Positions 1-9,280 of a DNA stretch of 64,000 nucleotides are shown piece after piece. Positions within the stretch are counted from its first letter, which is position 1; each line of letters opens with the position of its first letter. The notes below the pieces were generated by a model. The model was not told the DNA's origin. It did not search any database and saw only the letters and a program-made list of their open reading frames with translations. A program made the translations under genes and the position numbers. Source of the stretch: CAVQSS01 sp963746605 (GTDB lineage: Bacteria; Desulfobacterota; RBG-13-43-22); assembly GCA_963746605.1 (NCBI GenBank), contig CAVVCH010000015.1:62001-126000 (forward strand), read 5' to 3'.

Positions 1-832
1 TGACGGCTATCGCCAAATGGGTCGGGTTGGTGATGATCACATCGGCTTTGGGGACTTCGGCCATCATCCTCCGGCGGGCCATTTCCCTTTGGAGACTGCG
101 CACCCGCGACTTGATCAGCGGGTCCCCCTCGGTCTGTTTGAATTCTTCCTTTAACTCCTGATGGGTCATGCGCAGTTTCTTTTCGTGCTGAACCCGCTGG
201 AAAAGATAGTCCAGACCGGCCAGCAGGGCCATCACCAGGGTCGACTTGATGAAGATATTGAAAGACACTCGGCTGATATAGCTGAAGATAGCGGGTAATT
301 CCTGATCCGTGAGGGGCACGATTCCTTTCAGTTCTCCGGCAATGGTGGAATAGGCCACATAGCCGATGATCAGCAGTTTCAGCAGGGATTTGAGCATCTC
401 CATCAAGGACTGGATCGAAAAAAGACGCTTCAAGCCCTTGAAGATGTCAATCTTGGAAAAGTCAGGTTTGATGAGTTCCACGGAAAATAAGGAACCGACC
501 TGGATATAGTTGGCCAGGACGGCCATGGCCAGAACGGCCAGCATGAGGGGAGCCAGGGCCGCCAGGAGAAAAGTGATCATCTCCTGACCCAGGGCCTGGA
601 TCGACGAAGGGGTAATCGACAGCGTTCCGGCCCGTCCCAGCATCTGGGACGTGAAATTCGCCAAGTTGATCGTTACATGGCGGCCGATTAAAAAAAGGAC
701 CAGCAGTCCGGTCATCAACACCAGGACCGACGGGATTTCCCGGCTTTTGGCGACCTGGCCTTTTTTACGGGCCTCTTCCCGTCGCCGCGGGGTTGCCTTT
801 TCGCTTTTTTCACCGGAAAATTCTTCAGCCAT
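1..832 (-). CDS. flhB: Flagellar type III export switch protein FlhB (3' end cut off)
   Basis: Membrane component of the flagellar export gate that switches export from rod/hook to filament substrates. The visible 277 residues hold a charged N-terminus, several hydrophobic segments and the start of the cytoplasmic domain. The self-cleavage motif NPTH sits at residues 269-272, right at the window edge, so most of FlhB-C lies outside. ATG at 832 follows the fliR stop by 2 bp, which fits translational coupling. It is the last visible gene of the fliLMNOPQR-flhB run. Identification is firm from the NPTH motif and the gene order. Confidence 0.96.
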   Translation of the reverse strand, partial: MAEEFSGEKSEKATPRRREEARKKGQVAKSREIPSVLVLMTGLLVLFLIGRHVTINLANFTSQMLGRAGTLSITPSSIQALGQEMITFLLAALAPLMLAVLAMAVLANYIQVGSLFSVELIKPDFSKIDIFKGLKRLFSIQSLMEMLKSLLKLLIIGYVAYSTIAGELKGIVPLTDQELPAIFSYISRVSFNIFIKSTLVMALLAGLDYLFQRVQHEKKLRMTHQELKEEFKQTEGDPLIKSRVRSLQREMARRRMMAEVPKADVIITNPTHLAIAV

Positions 833-834
833 CG

Positions 835-1626
835 TTACCTGCCTAGCAAGGGGAGAACGGTTTTTACCATTCCCTGTCCCGTTTCTTCAAAGAGGGATTG
901 AAAATAGGGGGCGAACAGATCAATCGATAAGGCCAGAAAAACCAGACCCAGGCCGATAGTCAGGGGAAAACTGGCCATCAGCAGATTGATCTGCGGGACC
1001 ATCTTGGCCGTCAGACCCAGGGCCATATGGACAAAGAGGATAATGGCCATGACCGGGGCCACCAGTTTGATGGCAATCACAAACATCTTTCCGGAAAGTT
1101 GCAGCATGTATTCATACAATCCGAACCGAACCTGCAACACTCCCGGGGCAACCTCCCGGAAACTTTCCACCAGGGCCTTAAAAAACCAGTGGTGCCCGTT
1201 AATGGCCAGGAAGAACAAGAGGGAAACCAGATAAATGAATTCGGCTGTAACGGTGTTGTTCACACCGGACTGAGGGTCAAAAAGACTGGCCATGGCCAGT
1301 CCCATCTGATAACCCATGAATTCCCCGGCCAACTGGATCCCGGCGAGGATCAGCTTGATAGTCAGCCCGAGGATGAGGCCGAGCATCAGCTCGGCGATCA
1401 GATACCAGGCGAAGCCCACCGGTTCAAATAGGGCGCCTGACACTTCCACCTTGACCAACGGCAGCAGGATCAGACTGATCACCAGGGCCAACCCGATCTT
1501 AACCAGGGTGGGCACATAGCGCGTACCCAGGAGCGGCATCATAAACAAGACCGCGGCTACGCGGGTCAGGACGATGACGAAAGCCTGAAATTGGGTCAAA
1601 GACCAGTTCAGCCAGGATATCGGCAC
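835..1626 (-). CDS. fliR: Flagellar export gate protein FliR
   Basis: Integral membrane protein of the flagellar type III export gate, which assembles with FliP and FliQ into the export channel. The 263-residue protein is almost entirely hydrophobic with about six membrane segments, the usual FliR size. The start appears to be GTG at 1626, preceded closely by GAGGGA. The gene lies 7 bp after fliQ and 2 bp before flhB in canonical order. No internal damage is seen. Confidence 0.96.
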   Translation of the reverse strand: MPISWLNWSLTQFQAFVIVLTRVAAVLFMMPLLGTRYVPTLVKIGLALVISLILLPLVKVEVSGALFEPVGFAWYLIAELMLGLILGLTIKLILAGIQLAGEFMGYQMGLAMASLFDPQSGVNNTVTAEFIYLVSLLFFLAINGHHWFFKALVESFREVAPGVLQVRFGLYEYMLQLSGKMFVIAIKLVAPVMAIILFVHMALGLTAKMVPQINLLMASFPLTIGLGLVFLALSIDLFAPYFQSLFEETGQGMVKTVLPLLGR

Positions 1627-1633
1627 GATTCCC

Positions 1634-1903
1634 TCATTTAGCGTAAGTGGGAATATTGAGGATCAATTGTTCGGTATAGGCCGTCATTTTATTCATCATC
1701 CAGGGCAACATGAAAAGCAGGACCAGCAGCGTGGCGATGATCTTGGGCACTAAGACCAGGGTCATCTCCTGAATCTGGGTCAGAGACTGCAGCAAGCCGA
1801 TTCCCACGCCGATAATCAGGCCCACGGCCAGCATGGGCAGGGAGATCAGCAAGGTCAATTCCACCGTCTCTTTGGCCAGACTGATTACCATTTCCGGGGT
1901 CAT
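1634..1903 (-). CDS. fliQ: Flagellar export gate protein FliQ
   Basis: Small (89 aa) two-helix membrane protein that surrounds the FliP-FliR core of the export channel. It begins with MTPEMVISLAKE and has two long hydrophobic stretches, as FliQ proteins do. ATG at 1903 is preceded by GGAGCGAGGTG on the minus strand. It lies between fliP (16 bp) and fliR (7 bp), which confirms the assignment. Confidence 0.96.
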   Translation of the reverse strand: MTPEMVISLAKETVELTLLISLPMLAVGLIIGVGIGLLQSLTQIQEMTLVLVPKIIATLLVLLFMLPWMMNKMTAYTEQLILNIPTYAK

Positions 1904-1919
1904 AAAGGCACCTCGCTCC

Positions 1920-2693
1920 TTACAGGAAACTTTTTACCAGAGAACCTACGATTAAATGCCAGCCATCCACCAGCACAAACAACAAGACCTTGAACGGCAG
2001 AGAGATCATGACCGGCGGCAGCATCATCATACCCATGGACAGGAGGATGCTGGACACCACCAGGTCTATCACCAAAAAAGGGAGAAAGAGGACAAAACCG
2101 ATTTGAAAGGCGGTTTTCAACTCGCTGATCATAAAGGCCGGTACCAGGACCATGGTCGGGATGTCTTCGGCATTCTTGGGCTTGACGATTTTGGCCAGAT
2201 TGACGAAGAGGGCCAGGTCCTTTTCGCGGGTCTGTTTGAACATAAAGGCCCGGACCGGCTTGGCCGCTGCCTCCAGGGCCTGTTCCTGGGTGATGGATTT
2301 CTTCATATAGGGATCCCAAGCGGTTGTCTTGACCGTTTGCCAGACCGGGGTCATGATAAAAAAGGTCAAAAACAGGGACAAGCCGATCAGGATCTGGTTG
2401 GGGGGCATCTGCTGCGTGCCGATGGCATGGCGTAAAAAGGAAAAAACTATGGCCAGGCGGGTAAAGGAAGTCATCATGATCAGGATCGCCGGGGCCAGCG
2501 AAAGGACGGTCAGGAGGAAAAGAATTTGAACCAGGACCGAAACATCCCCCGGATTTTTCGCCTCCCCCACGCCGATATTCAAGGCGGGAAGAGGCAGACC
2601 GGATCCCTGCCCCCAGCAGAGGGTGGGCGTCAATCCGACCGCCCCGCCTGCGAGGATTACCGCGATGAGTAAGAAAAGGCTTCTTTTTCCCAT
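1920..2693 (-). CDS. fliP: Flagellar export gate protein FliP
   Basis: Core subunit of the flagellar export channel. The 257-aa precursor starts with a cleavable signal-like sequence (about residues 1-28), as is usual for FliP, followed by the conserved segment with MMTSFTRLAIVFSFLRHA around residues 72-89 and three further membrane helices. It is 7 bp from fliO and 16 bp from fliQ. Full length with no visible defect. Confidence 0.97.
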   Translation of the reverse strand: MGKRSLFLLIAVILAGGAVGLTPTLCWGQGSGLPLPALNIGVGEAKNPGDVSVLVQILFLLTVLSLAPAILIMMTSFTRLAIVFSFLRHAIGTQQMPPNQILIGLSLFLTFFIMTPVWQTVKTTAWDPYMKKSITQEQALEAAAKPVRAFMFKQTREKDLALFVNLAKIVKPKNAEDIPTMVLVPAFMISELKTAFQIGFVLFLPFLVIDLVVSSILLSMGMMMLPPVMISLPFKVLLFVLVDGWHLIVGSLVKSFL

Positions 2694-2700
2694 TCCCTGA

Positions 2701-3075
2701 TTACCTTCGTTCCTCGGAAGAGGAGATGATTTTTCTTTTTTTCAACGGAAAATTCCCCATCCAGGCGGGAAGCGTGCCGACCGGAGCGGGTGGGGTCTCC
2801 CGTCTCCATTTTTCCAGCCATTCCGCGTTTTCAATTTTGGTCAGGTAACTGATCTGGGCTTCTGAAATCCCCAAAGCCAGCACTTCTCCGCCGATTTCCA
2901 CTAAGGAAATGTATTTGCGGGGAGAGATCGGTTTGGTGGTCAGAATCCGAATGTCAAAATCCGTGGGGAGATCTTTTCGAATCAGGGGGGTGCGCTTCAA
3001 GAGCCGGACCAGCAAAAACAGCAGGCCCAGAACCAGGCTCAGGGCAAACAACATTTTAAACACTACCCAGCCCAT
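2701..3075 (-). CDS. fliO: Flagellar biosynthesis protein FliO
   Basis: Accessory membrane protein that helps FliP complex formation. It has one N-terminal membrane segment (about residues 3-22) and a small cytoplasmic domain rich in beta structure, ending in a basic tail. FliO proteins diverge strongly, so the position between fliN and fliP is the best evidence. ATG at 3075 has GGGAG five bases upstream; a GTG at 3081 in the same frame is the alternative start. Confidence 0.88.
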   Translation of the reverse strand: MGWVVFKMLFALSLVLGLLFLLVRLLKRTPLIRKDLPTDFDIRILTTKPISPRKYISLVEIGGEVLALGISEAQISYLTKIENAEWLEKWRRETPPAPVGTLPAWMGNFPLKKRKIISSSEERR

Positions 3076-3087
3076 TTCCACTCCCGC

Positions 3088-3459
3088 TCAGCCTAAACGC
3101 TTGACCCGTTCGGTGGGGCTGACGATATCCGTCAGCCGGACGCCGAATTTTTCATTGACCACCACCACTTCCCCCCGAGCGATCAACTTCTGATTGACCA
3201 GTACTTCCAGCGGTTCGCCGGCCAGCTTGGTCAATTCGATGACCGAACCTTGACCCAGTTGCAGCAGGTCGCTGATCAACATCTTGGACCGGCCCAGTTC
3301 CACGGAAACCTCCATGGGGATATCCAGGATGAAGTCCAGGTTGGTAGGGACCGGCATGCCGGGCTCAGGGGAATGGTTTTCCAGGGGATCCAATTCCATC
3401 TCCATGACACCCTGTAGTTCTTCTTCGCTCAACAGGGTCGCTTTTTCTTGCTCTTCCAT
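3088..3459 (-). CDS. fliN: Flagellar motor switch protein FliN
   Basis: C-ring component that works with FliM in switching and docks the FliH/FliI export complex. The 123-aa protein has an acidic, low-complexity N-terminus and a C-terminal SpoA domain (about residues 40-123) containing VELGRSKM and LLQLGQGSVIEL. ATG at 3459 has AGAGAGG six bases upstream and is preferred to an in-frame TTG six bases earlier. It lies 12 bp downstream of the fliM stop. Confidence 0.96.
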   Translation of the reverse strand: MEEQEKATLLSEEELQGVMEMELDPLENHSPEPGMPVPTNLDFILDIPMEVSVELGRSKMLISDLLQLGQGSVIELTKLAGEPLEVLVNQKLIARGEVVVVNEKFGVRLTDIVSPTERVKRLG

Positions 3460-3471
3460 CGTCAACCTCTC

Positions 3472-4455
3472 TCAACCATTAGGGGGCAGGGATATCTTAT
3501 TTTTGACCTGGAAGGCCTTGTTCGCTCCGTACAGTCCGGAGTGTCCCAAATACTTGGGGACTCCCTGTACCTTGGCGATCAGACAATCGTTGGCCTCGGT
3601 ATTGAGTACCAGGGTGTCGCCTATTTTCAGGTTCAGCAGATCCTTCACTTTTAGCTGGGTTCGCCCCAGTTCCACAACCAGGTCGACTTCCGCCTGCTGG
3701 ATCCCGGCTTCAAAGCGCCGGATCCAGCTTTTATCGATCGCCAGCCGATCCGGCTGGTATCCGGAATACAGCTTATTTTTTATCGGCTCCAGCAGGGCAT
3801 AGGGGATGCAAATGTTGATCACCCCGGTAAAGTGTTCCAGTTCCAGCCCGAAGGTGGTCATGATCATCAAGTCGTTCGGCCCGACGATACTGACAAACTG
3901 GGGATTGATTTCGCTGCGTACGTATTGAATGCTCACCGGATGCACGGGTTGCCAGGCCTTTTCCAGTTCGGTCAGGATCATCACCACCACCCGGTAGATC
4001 AACCGGGATTCAATGGCCGTAAATTCCCTTCCCTCGATGCGGTAGGTCCCTTTCCCCGATCCCCCCAGAAACACATCGATCAACGTGAAAACCATCTTGG
4101 GATCCAGCACCAAAATGGCATGCCCGCGCAGGGGCTCCATTTTGAAGATATGCAGACTGCTGGGGACTGGAAGGGTGCGGATGAATTCACCGAATTTAAT
4201 CATCTGGATGCCCTGGATGCTGACCTCCAGGATTTTCCGCAGCGAAGATGAGAGGGTGGTCCGGATAAAGCGGGAAAACTGGTCATTGATGATTTCCAGG
4301 GAAGGCATCCTTTCCCGGATGACGCGGTCTTGATTGGTCAGGTCATAGGGAACCACCCCCGAATCAACCGGCTGACTCGGTTGCGTTGGGACCGCTCCCT
4401 CCTCCACTCCAAAGAGGAGGGCATCAATTTCTTCCTGAGATAATATTTTGCTCAT
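3472..4455 (-). CDS. fliM: Flagellar motor switch protein FliM
   Basis: C-ring protein that receives CheY-P and passes the signal to FliG. The extreme N-terminus carries the CheY-binding helix (LSQEEIDALLFG, residues 4-15). A CheC/FliM middle domain follows, and a SpoA domain sits at about residues 250-320 (VELGRTQLKVKDLLNLKIGD). The length of 327 aa is normal. Its ATG overlaps the fliL stop by 4 bp, which indicates coupled translation. Confidence 0.97.
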   Translation of the reverse strand: MSKILSQEEIDALLFGVEEGAVPTQPSQPVDSGVVPYDLTNQDRVIRERMPSLEIINDQFSRFIRTTLSSSLRKILEVSIQGIQMIKFGEFIRTLPVPSSLHIFKMEPLRGHAILVLDPKMVFTLIDVFLGGSGKGTYRIEGREFTAIESRLIYRVVVMILTELEKAWQPVHPVSIQYVRSEINPQFVSIVGPNDLMIMTTFGLELEHFTGVINICIPYALLEPIKNKLYSGYQPDRLAIDKSWIRRFEAGIQQAEVDLVVELGRTQLKVKDLLNLKIGDTLVLNTEANDCLIAKVQGVPKYLGHSGLYGANKAFQVKNKISLPPNG

Positions 4456-5024
4456 TGGATGACGAATTCAGTGAAGTAAACGGCTTTTATTTTGAATTCA
4501 GACAGGTTGGGATTAACCAAGCGCATCATTTCAGCTTTCAATTTTTCTTTGCCGGAAGAGGGAAAGAGTTCTTCACTCTTTTTTTGGGATAAAATGGTCA
4601 GGATAGTATCTTTGATCAACGGCAGTTTCTTGGCAAATTCCTCGTTGGGCTCCGGCTTCTTGCTTTCCAGGTTGATTCGAATTTTTAAGAAACGGCTCTG
4701 CTCGGCATCGGCCAGATTGACGATAAAGGGGTCCATGGTGTAAATGTGGCCTCGTTCCTCTTCTGGAGGTTTTTTATGGGCCGCGGTTCCTTTGGACGCT
4801 TTGTGGTCAAAAAAATTAAGCGGCTCGGGCATATACTCCGGGAGAAAGAAGACGGCCGCTCCGCCCCCGGCAGCCAGCAGGATGAACCCCAGAGCTCCCA
4901 GGATCAGCCATTTTTTCAAAGACGATTTCTGTGGAACCTGGCCGTCTTCATTAAGAGGTTCAGAGGGAATTTCTGGTTTATTCTTAGCCATCGCTGTCCA
5001 TTGGTTTTTGTGATAGAGTCGCAA
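4452..5024 (-). CDS. fliL: Flagellar basal body-associated protein FliL
   Basis: Single-pass inner-membrane protein near the stator and MS ring that supports motor torque. It has a cytoplasmic N-terminus, one membrane segment (about residues 37-58 from the TTG) and a periplasmic FliL domain ending in YFTEFVIQ. The start is likely TTG at 5024, because AAGGAGG (5032-5038) lies exactly seven bases upstream. The in-frame ATG at 4991 has no comparable ribosome binding site. It is first in the fliLMNOPQR-flhB operon, behind a sigma-54 promoter at 5081-5100. Confidence 0.93.
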   Translation of the reverse strand: MRLYHKNQWTAMAKNKPEIPSEPLNEDGQVPQKSSLKKWLILGALGFILLAAGGGAAVFFLPEYMPEPLNFFDHKASKGTAAHKKPPEEERGHIYTMDPFIVNLADAEQSRFLKIRINLESKKPEPNEEFAKKLPLIKDTILTILSQKKSEELFPSSGKEKLKAEMMRLVNPNLSEFKIKAVYFTEFVIQ

Positions 5025-5080
5025 GCCGAAGCCTCCTTGGTGGAGAGGATTACCCCGGGTGCCGACTTCGACTTCCTATT

Positions 5081-5100
5081 AAGCAAAGCCTATGCCAGGT
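5081..5100 (-). promoter_or_regulatory. Sigma-54 promoter of the fliL operon
   Basis: The minus strand reads TGGCATAGGCTTTGCTT. This matches the -24/-12 consensus TGGCAC-N5-TTGC with the required ten bases between GG and GC. The predicted start is near 5071, giving a leader of about 47 bases before the TTG of fliL. Confidence 0.85.
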
Positions 5101-5368
5101 GGGAATCGAGCCTCTGTGCATTAACTTATTGTTATTTATAAGTTATTTTTTAGAAAGGGGGGCCGGCTGTTGGAGAGGGATCGTCAATTCGAAGGGCAGG
5201 CGTCAATCCATTGACAGGTTTAGGGGGGACCCAATTTCTCGAAACTCCTCCCCTGACTGCCGCGCCTTGCCGAGGTTAGAAGAAGGATGAGACGGGTTAT
5301 GTGAAAAATGTATAAAGGGCTAGATCAATAGGGAAATAACAAAACACGAAGGTCGAGAGGTCGAGTGT

Positions 5369-5391
5369 GGGGGAGGGGTTACCCCCTCCCC
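5369..5391. repeat. GC-rich hairpin downstream of flgE
   Basis: GGGGAGGGG and CCCCTCCCC form a perfect 9-bp stem around a TTAC loop, 45 bp past the flgE stop. There is no T-tract on the minus strand, so it is a weak terminator at best. A near-identical hairpin occurs at 53348-53368, which suggests a dispersed element. Confidence 0.6.
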
Positions 5392-5435
5392 TTCGAAAAA
5401 ACGATTGGTTAAAAAAGAAACTTATTTCCGTTGGA

Positions 5436-6725
5436 TTAGCGGATATTTTGGACGGCCTGCATCATCTCATCGGCCATGGTGATGACCTTGGCATTGGCCT
5501 GGTAGGCCCGCTGCACGATGATCATTTTAATCATTTCCGAGGCCAGATCCACATTGGCCGTTTCCAGCATGGTGGGGTTGATCTTGCCCAAACTACCTTC
5601 TCCGGCCTTCCCGTAGAGGGGGTCGCCGGAAGCAACGGTGGATTGGTACAGGGTCAGCCCTTTGCGGTCCAGGCCGCCCAGGCTTTTAAAGGTGGCCAAG
5701 GCCATTCGGTACAGGGGTTTATTGGTGCCGTTCGAATAGGCGGCCGTCAGGTTTCCAAACTCATCGATCGAAACCGAGGTAGCGCTCCCGGCCGGAAAGC
5801 CGTTCTGATTCATGTCCTGGAGCATAGAGGGGGTAGAAAAGGATACGCTGCCGTCGAAATCAATAGTACTGGCGACGGAGGGGCTCCCATTAATGAAGGT
5901 TATCCCACCGGCGTGAAAGGGCACCGCGGCCGCGGGGGCGGTCATTTTTCCGGTAGCGGGGTCAAAGGCCATACCGACTCCGGAACCAAACAACTGTGGT
6001 GTTCCGGCGGTACCTCCGGTCACATCGCCGCCATCGATCAAGGCGTTCCAGCTCCAGGTGGAGGCTGCAGTTTTGGAAAAATAGACTTGAATCACATGGC
6101 TCGATCCCAGGGAGTCATAGATAGTCACCGGCGCCGAAAAATTATACATATCCGGAGTGGGTGGAATGGCAAAGGCCGTGGCTTTTATGTCCGCGGAGGC
6201 ATCCAAATTCATTTTCATGCTTACCGTAGTAGTGGTAACGGGGGGGTTGACACTGCCGGGGGTCACCTTTAAATCCGTCAAGGTTTCTTCCAGCGCATAT
6301 GCACCCGTGATGGGATCGGTGCCGTACTTATATCCCTGGAGCCGGTAGCCCTGGCTGTTGATATAATAGCCCTCATGGTCGATGCCCATATGGCCGTCCC
6401 GGGTAAAATACTGCGCCCCGTCGCCGGGATTTCGGACCACAAAAAACCCGTTCCCGTTGATCGCCACATCCGTGCCGGATCCGGTGGTCTCGAAGGTGCC
6501 CTGGGTATAATTGACGTCCACTGCCTGGGTTTTGGCCCCGGCCCCCACCCGGTTGCCCCCGGACACTCCGGTGAGGCTCAGGCCCAAGACATCGCCGAAA
6601 AAAATGGAGCTGCCTTTGTAACCGGTGGTACCGGTATTGGCCAGGTTGTCTCCCATGACCCCCATGGCCATCCCGTTGGTGTCCAACCCGCTGAGTCCCG
6701 TATAAAATGCTGATCCGACTCCCAT
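5436..6725 (-). CDS. flgE: Flagellar hook protein FlgE
   Basis: Structural protein of the hook. The N-terminal rod-type helix carries GLSGLDTNGMAMGVMGDNLA and TGTTGYKGS (about residues 10-39), and the C-terminus has the matching helix with EMIKMIIVQRAYQANAKVI. In between lie the FlgE D1/D2 beta domains with GNGFFVVRNP. At 429 aa it is in the normal range for hook proteins of this kind. It follows flgD by 19 bp and is last in the fliK-flgD-flgE operon. Confidence 0.96.
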   Translation of the reverse strand: MGVGSAFYTGLSGLDTNGMAMGVMGDNLANTGTTGYKGSSIFFGDVLGLSLTGVSGGNRVGAGAKTQAVDVNYTQGTFETTGSGTDVAINGNGFFVVRNPGDGAQYFTRDGHMGIDHEGYYINSQGYRLQGYKYGTDPITGAYALEETLTDLKVTPGSVNPPVTTTTVSMKMNLDASADIKATAFAIPPTPDMYNFSAPVTIYDSLGSSHVIQVYFSKTAASTWSWNALIDGGDVTGGTAGTPQLFGSGVGMAFDPATGKMTAPAAAVPFHAGGITFINGSPSVASTIDFDGSVSFSTPSMLQDMNQNGFPAGSATSVSIDEFGNLTAAYSNGTNKPLYRMALATFKSLGGLDRKGLTLYQSTVASGDPLYGKAGEGSLGKINPTMLETANVDLASEMIKMIIVQRAYQANAKVITMADEMMQAVQNIR

Positions 6726-6744
6726 AACTGCCCTCCTTTTTTTA

Positions 6745-7404
6745 TTAAGCCAAAATGGCTATGATTTCCGACAAAAGAACTTTATTGGACCCTATCTGGA
6801 GGTAGGCCTTTCCCTGGTCCAGGGATACACCATCCACCTTACCGACCATCGTCGTCTTGACCCCGATGTCCGCTCCCTGCGCATCGACGGCCGAGACCTG
6901 AAAACTGTATTGCCCATCAGGCAACGTGGCCCCTTGCTGGTTTTTACCATCCCAGATGAATTTTTGCTTCTGCGTGTCCCTGACCTGGGTTTCGATGACC
7001 CGAACCAAACCTCCCTTCTCATCCATAATTTTGATAGTCGCCTTACCCGGATTATCCAGTTGGTAGCTTCCTTCCGAGGCGGTTCCCTGGCTGAGGGATA
7101 GGGAGCTCCCTTTGACCTCCACCTTCTTGCCCACCAGGGCGGCGGCCTGCAGATTATTAACCGCCGTCTGGGAGCTTTCCATACTCTTCATGGACTCGGT
7201 CATGCTGTTAAGTGACTGGACCATGCTGAATTGGGCCATTTGAGAGGCCATCTGGGCGTTGTCCATTGGCTGTAAGGGGTCTTGATACTTCAACTGGGTG
7301 ACAAAAATGTTCAGGAAGTCCGCCTGATTCAAAGTACTATTTTTCGATGTCGGGTTGGTTGCAGCGGCTGTCGTCGCAGTTGCGTTTATCGGGCTGGTTG
7401 TCAT
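6745..7404 (-). CDS. flgD: Hook assembly (capping) protein FlgD
   Basis: Scaffold that caps the growing hook so that FlgE can polymerise. The N-terminal export region contains ADFLNIFVTQLKYQDPLQPM (about residues 28-47), the classic FlgD signature. A C-terminal FlgD Ig/tudor-type region with IWDGKNQQGATLPDGQYSF follows. The ATG at 7404 has GAGGTG six bases upstream and is preferred to an in-frame GTG at 7413. It lies between fliK and flgE. Confidence 0.95.
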   Translation of the reverse strand: MTTSPINATATTAAATNPTSKNSTLNQADFLNIFVTQLKYQDPLQPMDNAQMASQMAQFSMVQSLNSMTESMKSMESSQTAVNNLQAAALVGKKVEVKGSSLSLSQGTASEGSYQLDNPGKATIKIMDEKGGLVRVIETQVRDTQKQKFIWDGKNQQGATLPDGQYSFQVSAVDAQGADIGVKTTMVGKVDGVSLDQGKAYLQIGSNKVLLSEIIAILA

Positions 7405-7426
7405 TGAAATCACCTCATTTTGTGAA

Positions 7427-9262
7427 TTAGACCCAAGTGTCTACGTATTGATTGCCCTGGCTGAAGCGAAGGGTTGTCGTCTCCGCAGAAGTGGCGATCA
7501 ACCCTTCCGGCGACGCACGGCCCCCCTCGGACCGGGTGTTTTCCCAGGCAGGTTGCCGGCCTCCAAACCAGCGGTCCTCCTGAAACGATTTTAAATCCGG
7601 CTGCACCAGGACCTCGAAGCGATCGAGTTTGAAGCCGTCCAATTCCAGTGTCTTCTGAAGTTGTCCCTGACTGAAGTCCAACAGTTCCTTGGTGTGGGGA
7701 TTGTCGGTCCACAAGTGGGCGGTAACGAAATTTCGATCGCGGTTAATCTCCATTAAAATGCTACCCAATTGAGGGGGGTCGAGAGTCATTTGGATACGTT
7801 CCCCGCCATGCTGGAGATTACGGAGCAGCCCTTTGCTGTACTGCTGATAAACGGAGAGCGCCTCTTTGATCCATTCCGGAGATGTTTTCGGTGGCCCCTC
7901 CACAACACGATCGGCCGTGACCCCCTCGACTCGGGGTTGGTCGGGAACCTTGGCTATAACTCCCAGGGGAACGTCTTCCTGGACCCGGATCGGGTTATTC
8001 ATATCCGGCCCGCCCGAACCGGAAAGGTTTTCTCCAGGATTCCGAAGGGAGAGGCCCGGTTCCACTTTTTCCCATGACGCCCGGTGAAGAAAAGACGTTT
8101 TCGGATCCAGACCGGCTATGGTCCGGGAGGTCTTCTCAGGGGCCGGCGGTCCTTCCGCCTTCCCTGAAGAGGTGATTCCTCTTTCAGCAAGGATCTCCTT
8201 GGAAGTCGCCGGCGAGTTGGCCTTCTCGGAAGACGTGATGATTTTCGAATTTGATGCAGCGGTGTCCGCCTCCGCGATTGGCAGGCCCTCCATCAGTGGT
8301 GACGGTGCCACGGCGATCTTTTCCGTCCGGGGTAAAGCCTCTGAAGGGGACGTCTGGAAATCGGGTTTTATCTCCGGGGCCGCAGGGGACGCGCTATTCT
8401 GGCCCTTCGCCTCGGACTTCCGGAAAACCAAAGAAGGGGAGGGGTCCAGACCATCGACTATCGAGGTAGTCTGTGAGATGGCTGGACCCTGGGGGGAGAA
8501 CGACGGACCATTTTCCGTCGCTGTCTGGAAAGATCTTAAGACGATCTCCGTTTTCTCCGGAGAGACTTTTGGTTCACTCGGTAACGATTCCGGGGCAGGG
8601 TGAAGGAGCAGATCTCCAACAGCCTTCGAAATCATCGTGTTCTCTTTCGATGTTCCTTCGGGCCGGACCAAAGCCGGTGAAACTTCCGGCCCGGTTTCGG
8701 TGGTAATCCGGAAGTCCTCCCTGACCTGGGCCGGCAGGCCTGAAAGAAAATCAGGCCCTCTTGTTTCTCCTAGGGTTCCAGGTTGAATTGAATGCTGCGG
8801 TTCTACTAGCGGAACGGCGGTTTTGACAGGAATTTCCCCCGGCCCTGGCTGGATCCTGGAACCGGCATTGATTTGTTCTGTTGCGGCGAAGGCCGATTGG
8901 AGGGTCGGGGACTCGCGTTTTGAGGAAAGAGGCGAGTCTTTGAGGTCCACCGGCGGGTCATCGGGTCGATTCGGGGGACTCGGAGGAGCGGCATTCGAGA
9001 CCGGGATCGTAAGGAAGGGGCTGACTTCCGGATTATTTGCCGGGTCCGAGCCCTCTTGTTTGGCTTTCTCCCCAGGGGCCAAACGATTTTTCGGAGCCGG
9101 TCTTTCCCGATCCAAGCCCGCCGGGTTTTCTCTGGGTCGGGTGAATTTTTCTTGACGGGCCATTACTTGGGCAAATCTCTCCGGCGGGTTTTCAGGAAGG
9201 ACCTCCGGGTGGGAGTCCGCTATTTTTAGTCTGGTTGGAGGGATAGAGGTAATTGTTTCCAT
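7427..9262 (-). CDS. fliK: Flagellar hook-length control protein FliK
   Basis: Secreted molecular ruler that sets hook length through FlhB. The protein is 611 aa with a long Pro/Ser/Glu-rich disordered N-terminus (to about residue 470) and a C-terminal Flg_hook domain around residues 490-570 (IQMTLDPPQLGSILMEINRD). The start is uncertain. The ATG at 9262 has no clear ribosome binding site and lies only about eight bases from the start predicted for the sigma-54 promoter at 9281-9296; the next ATG is at 9163. It is followed directly by flgD. Confidence 0.9.
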   Translation of the reverse strand: METITSIPPTRLKIADSHPEVLPENPPERFAQVMARQEKFTRPRENPAGLDRERPAPKNRLAPGEKAKQEGSDPANNPEVSPFLTIPVSNAAPPSPPNRPDDPPVDLKDSPLSSKRESPTLQSAFAATEQINAGSRIQPGPGEIPVKTAVPLVEPQHSIQPGTLGETRGPDFLSGLPAQVREDFRITTETGPEVSPALVRPEGTSKENTMISKAVGDLLLHPAPESLPSEPKVSPEKTEIVLRSFQTATENGPSFSPQGPAISQTTSIVDGLDPSPSLVFRKSEAKGQNSASPAAPEIKPDFQTSPSEALPRTEKIAVAPSPLMEGLPIAEADTAASNSKIITSSEKANSPATSKEILAERGITSSGKAEGPPAPEKTSRTIAGLDPKTSFLHRASWEKVEPGLSLRNPGENLSGSGGPDMNNPIRVQEDVPLGVIAKVPDQPRVEGVTADRVVEGPPKTSPEWIKEALSVYQQYSKGLLRNLQHGGERIQMTLDPPQLGSILMEINRDRNFVTAHLWTDNPHTKELLDFSQGQLQKTLELDGFKLDRFEVLVQPDLKSFQEDRWFGGRQPAWENTRSEGGRASPEGLIATSAETTTLRFSQGNQYVDTWV

Positions 9263-9280
9263 GGTCTGACCAGAAGGTAC

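Larger units (their letters stand above)
5025..5435. other. Intergenic region between fliL and flgE
   Basis: This 410-bp gap holds the fliL sigma-54 promoter and a GC-rich hairpin. I see no credible gene; the short plus-strand frames here lack a ribosome binding site and family resemblance. Confidence 0.7.
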
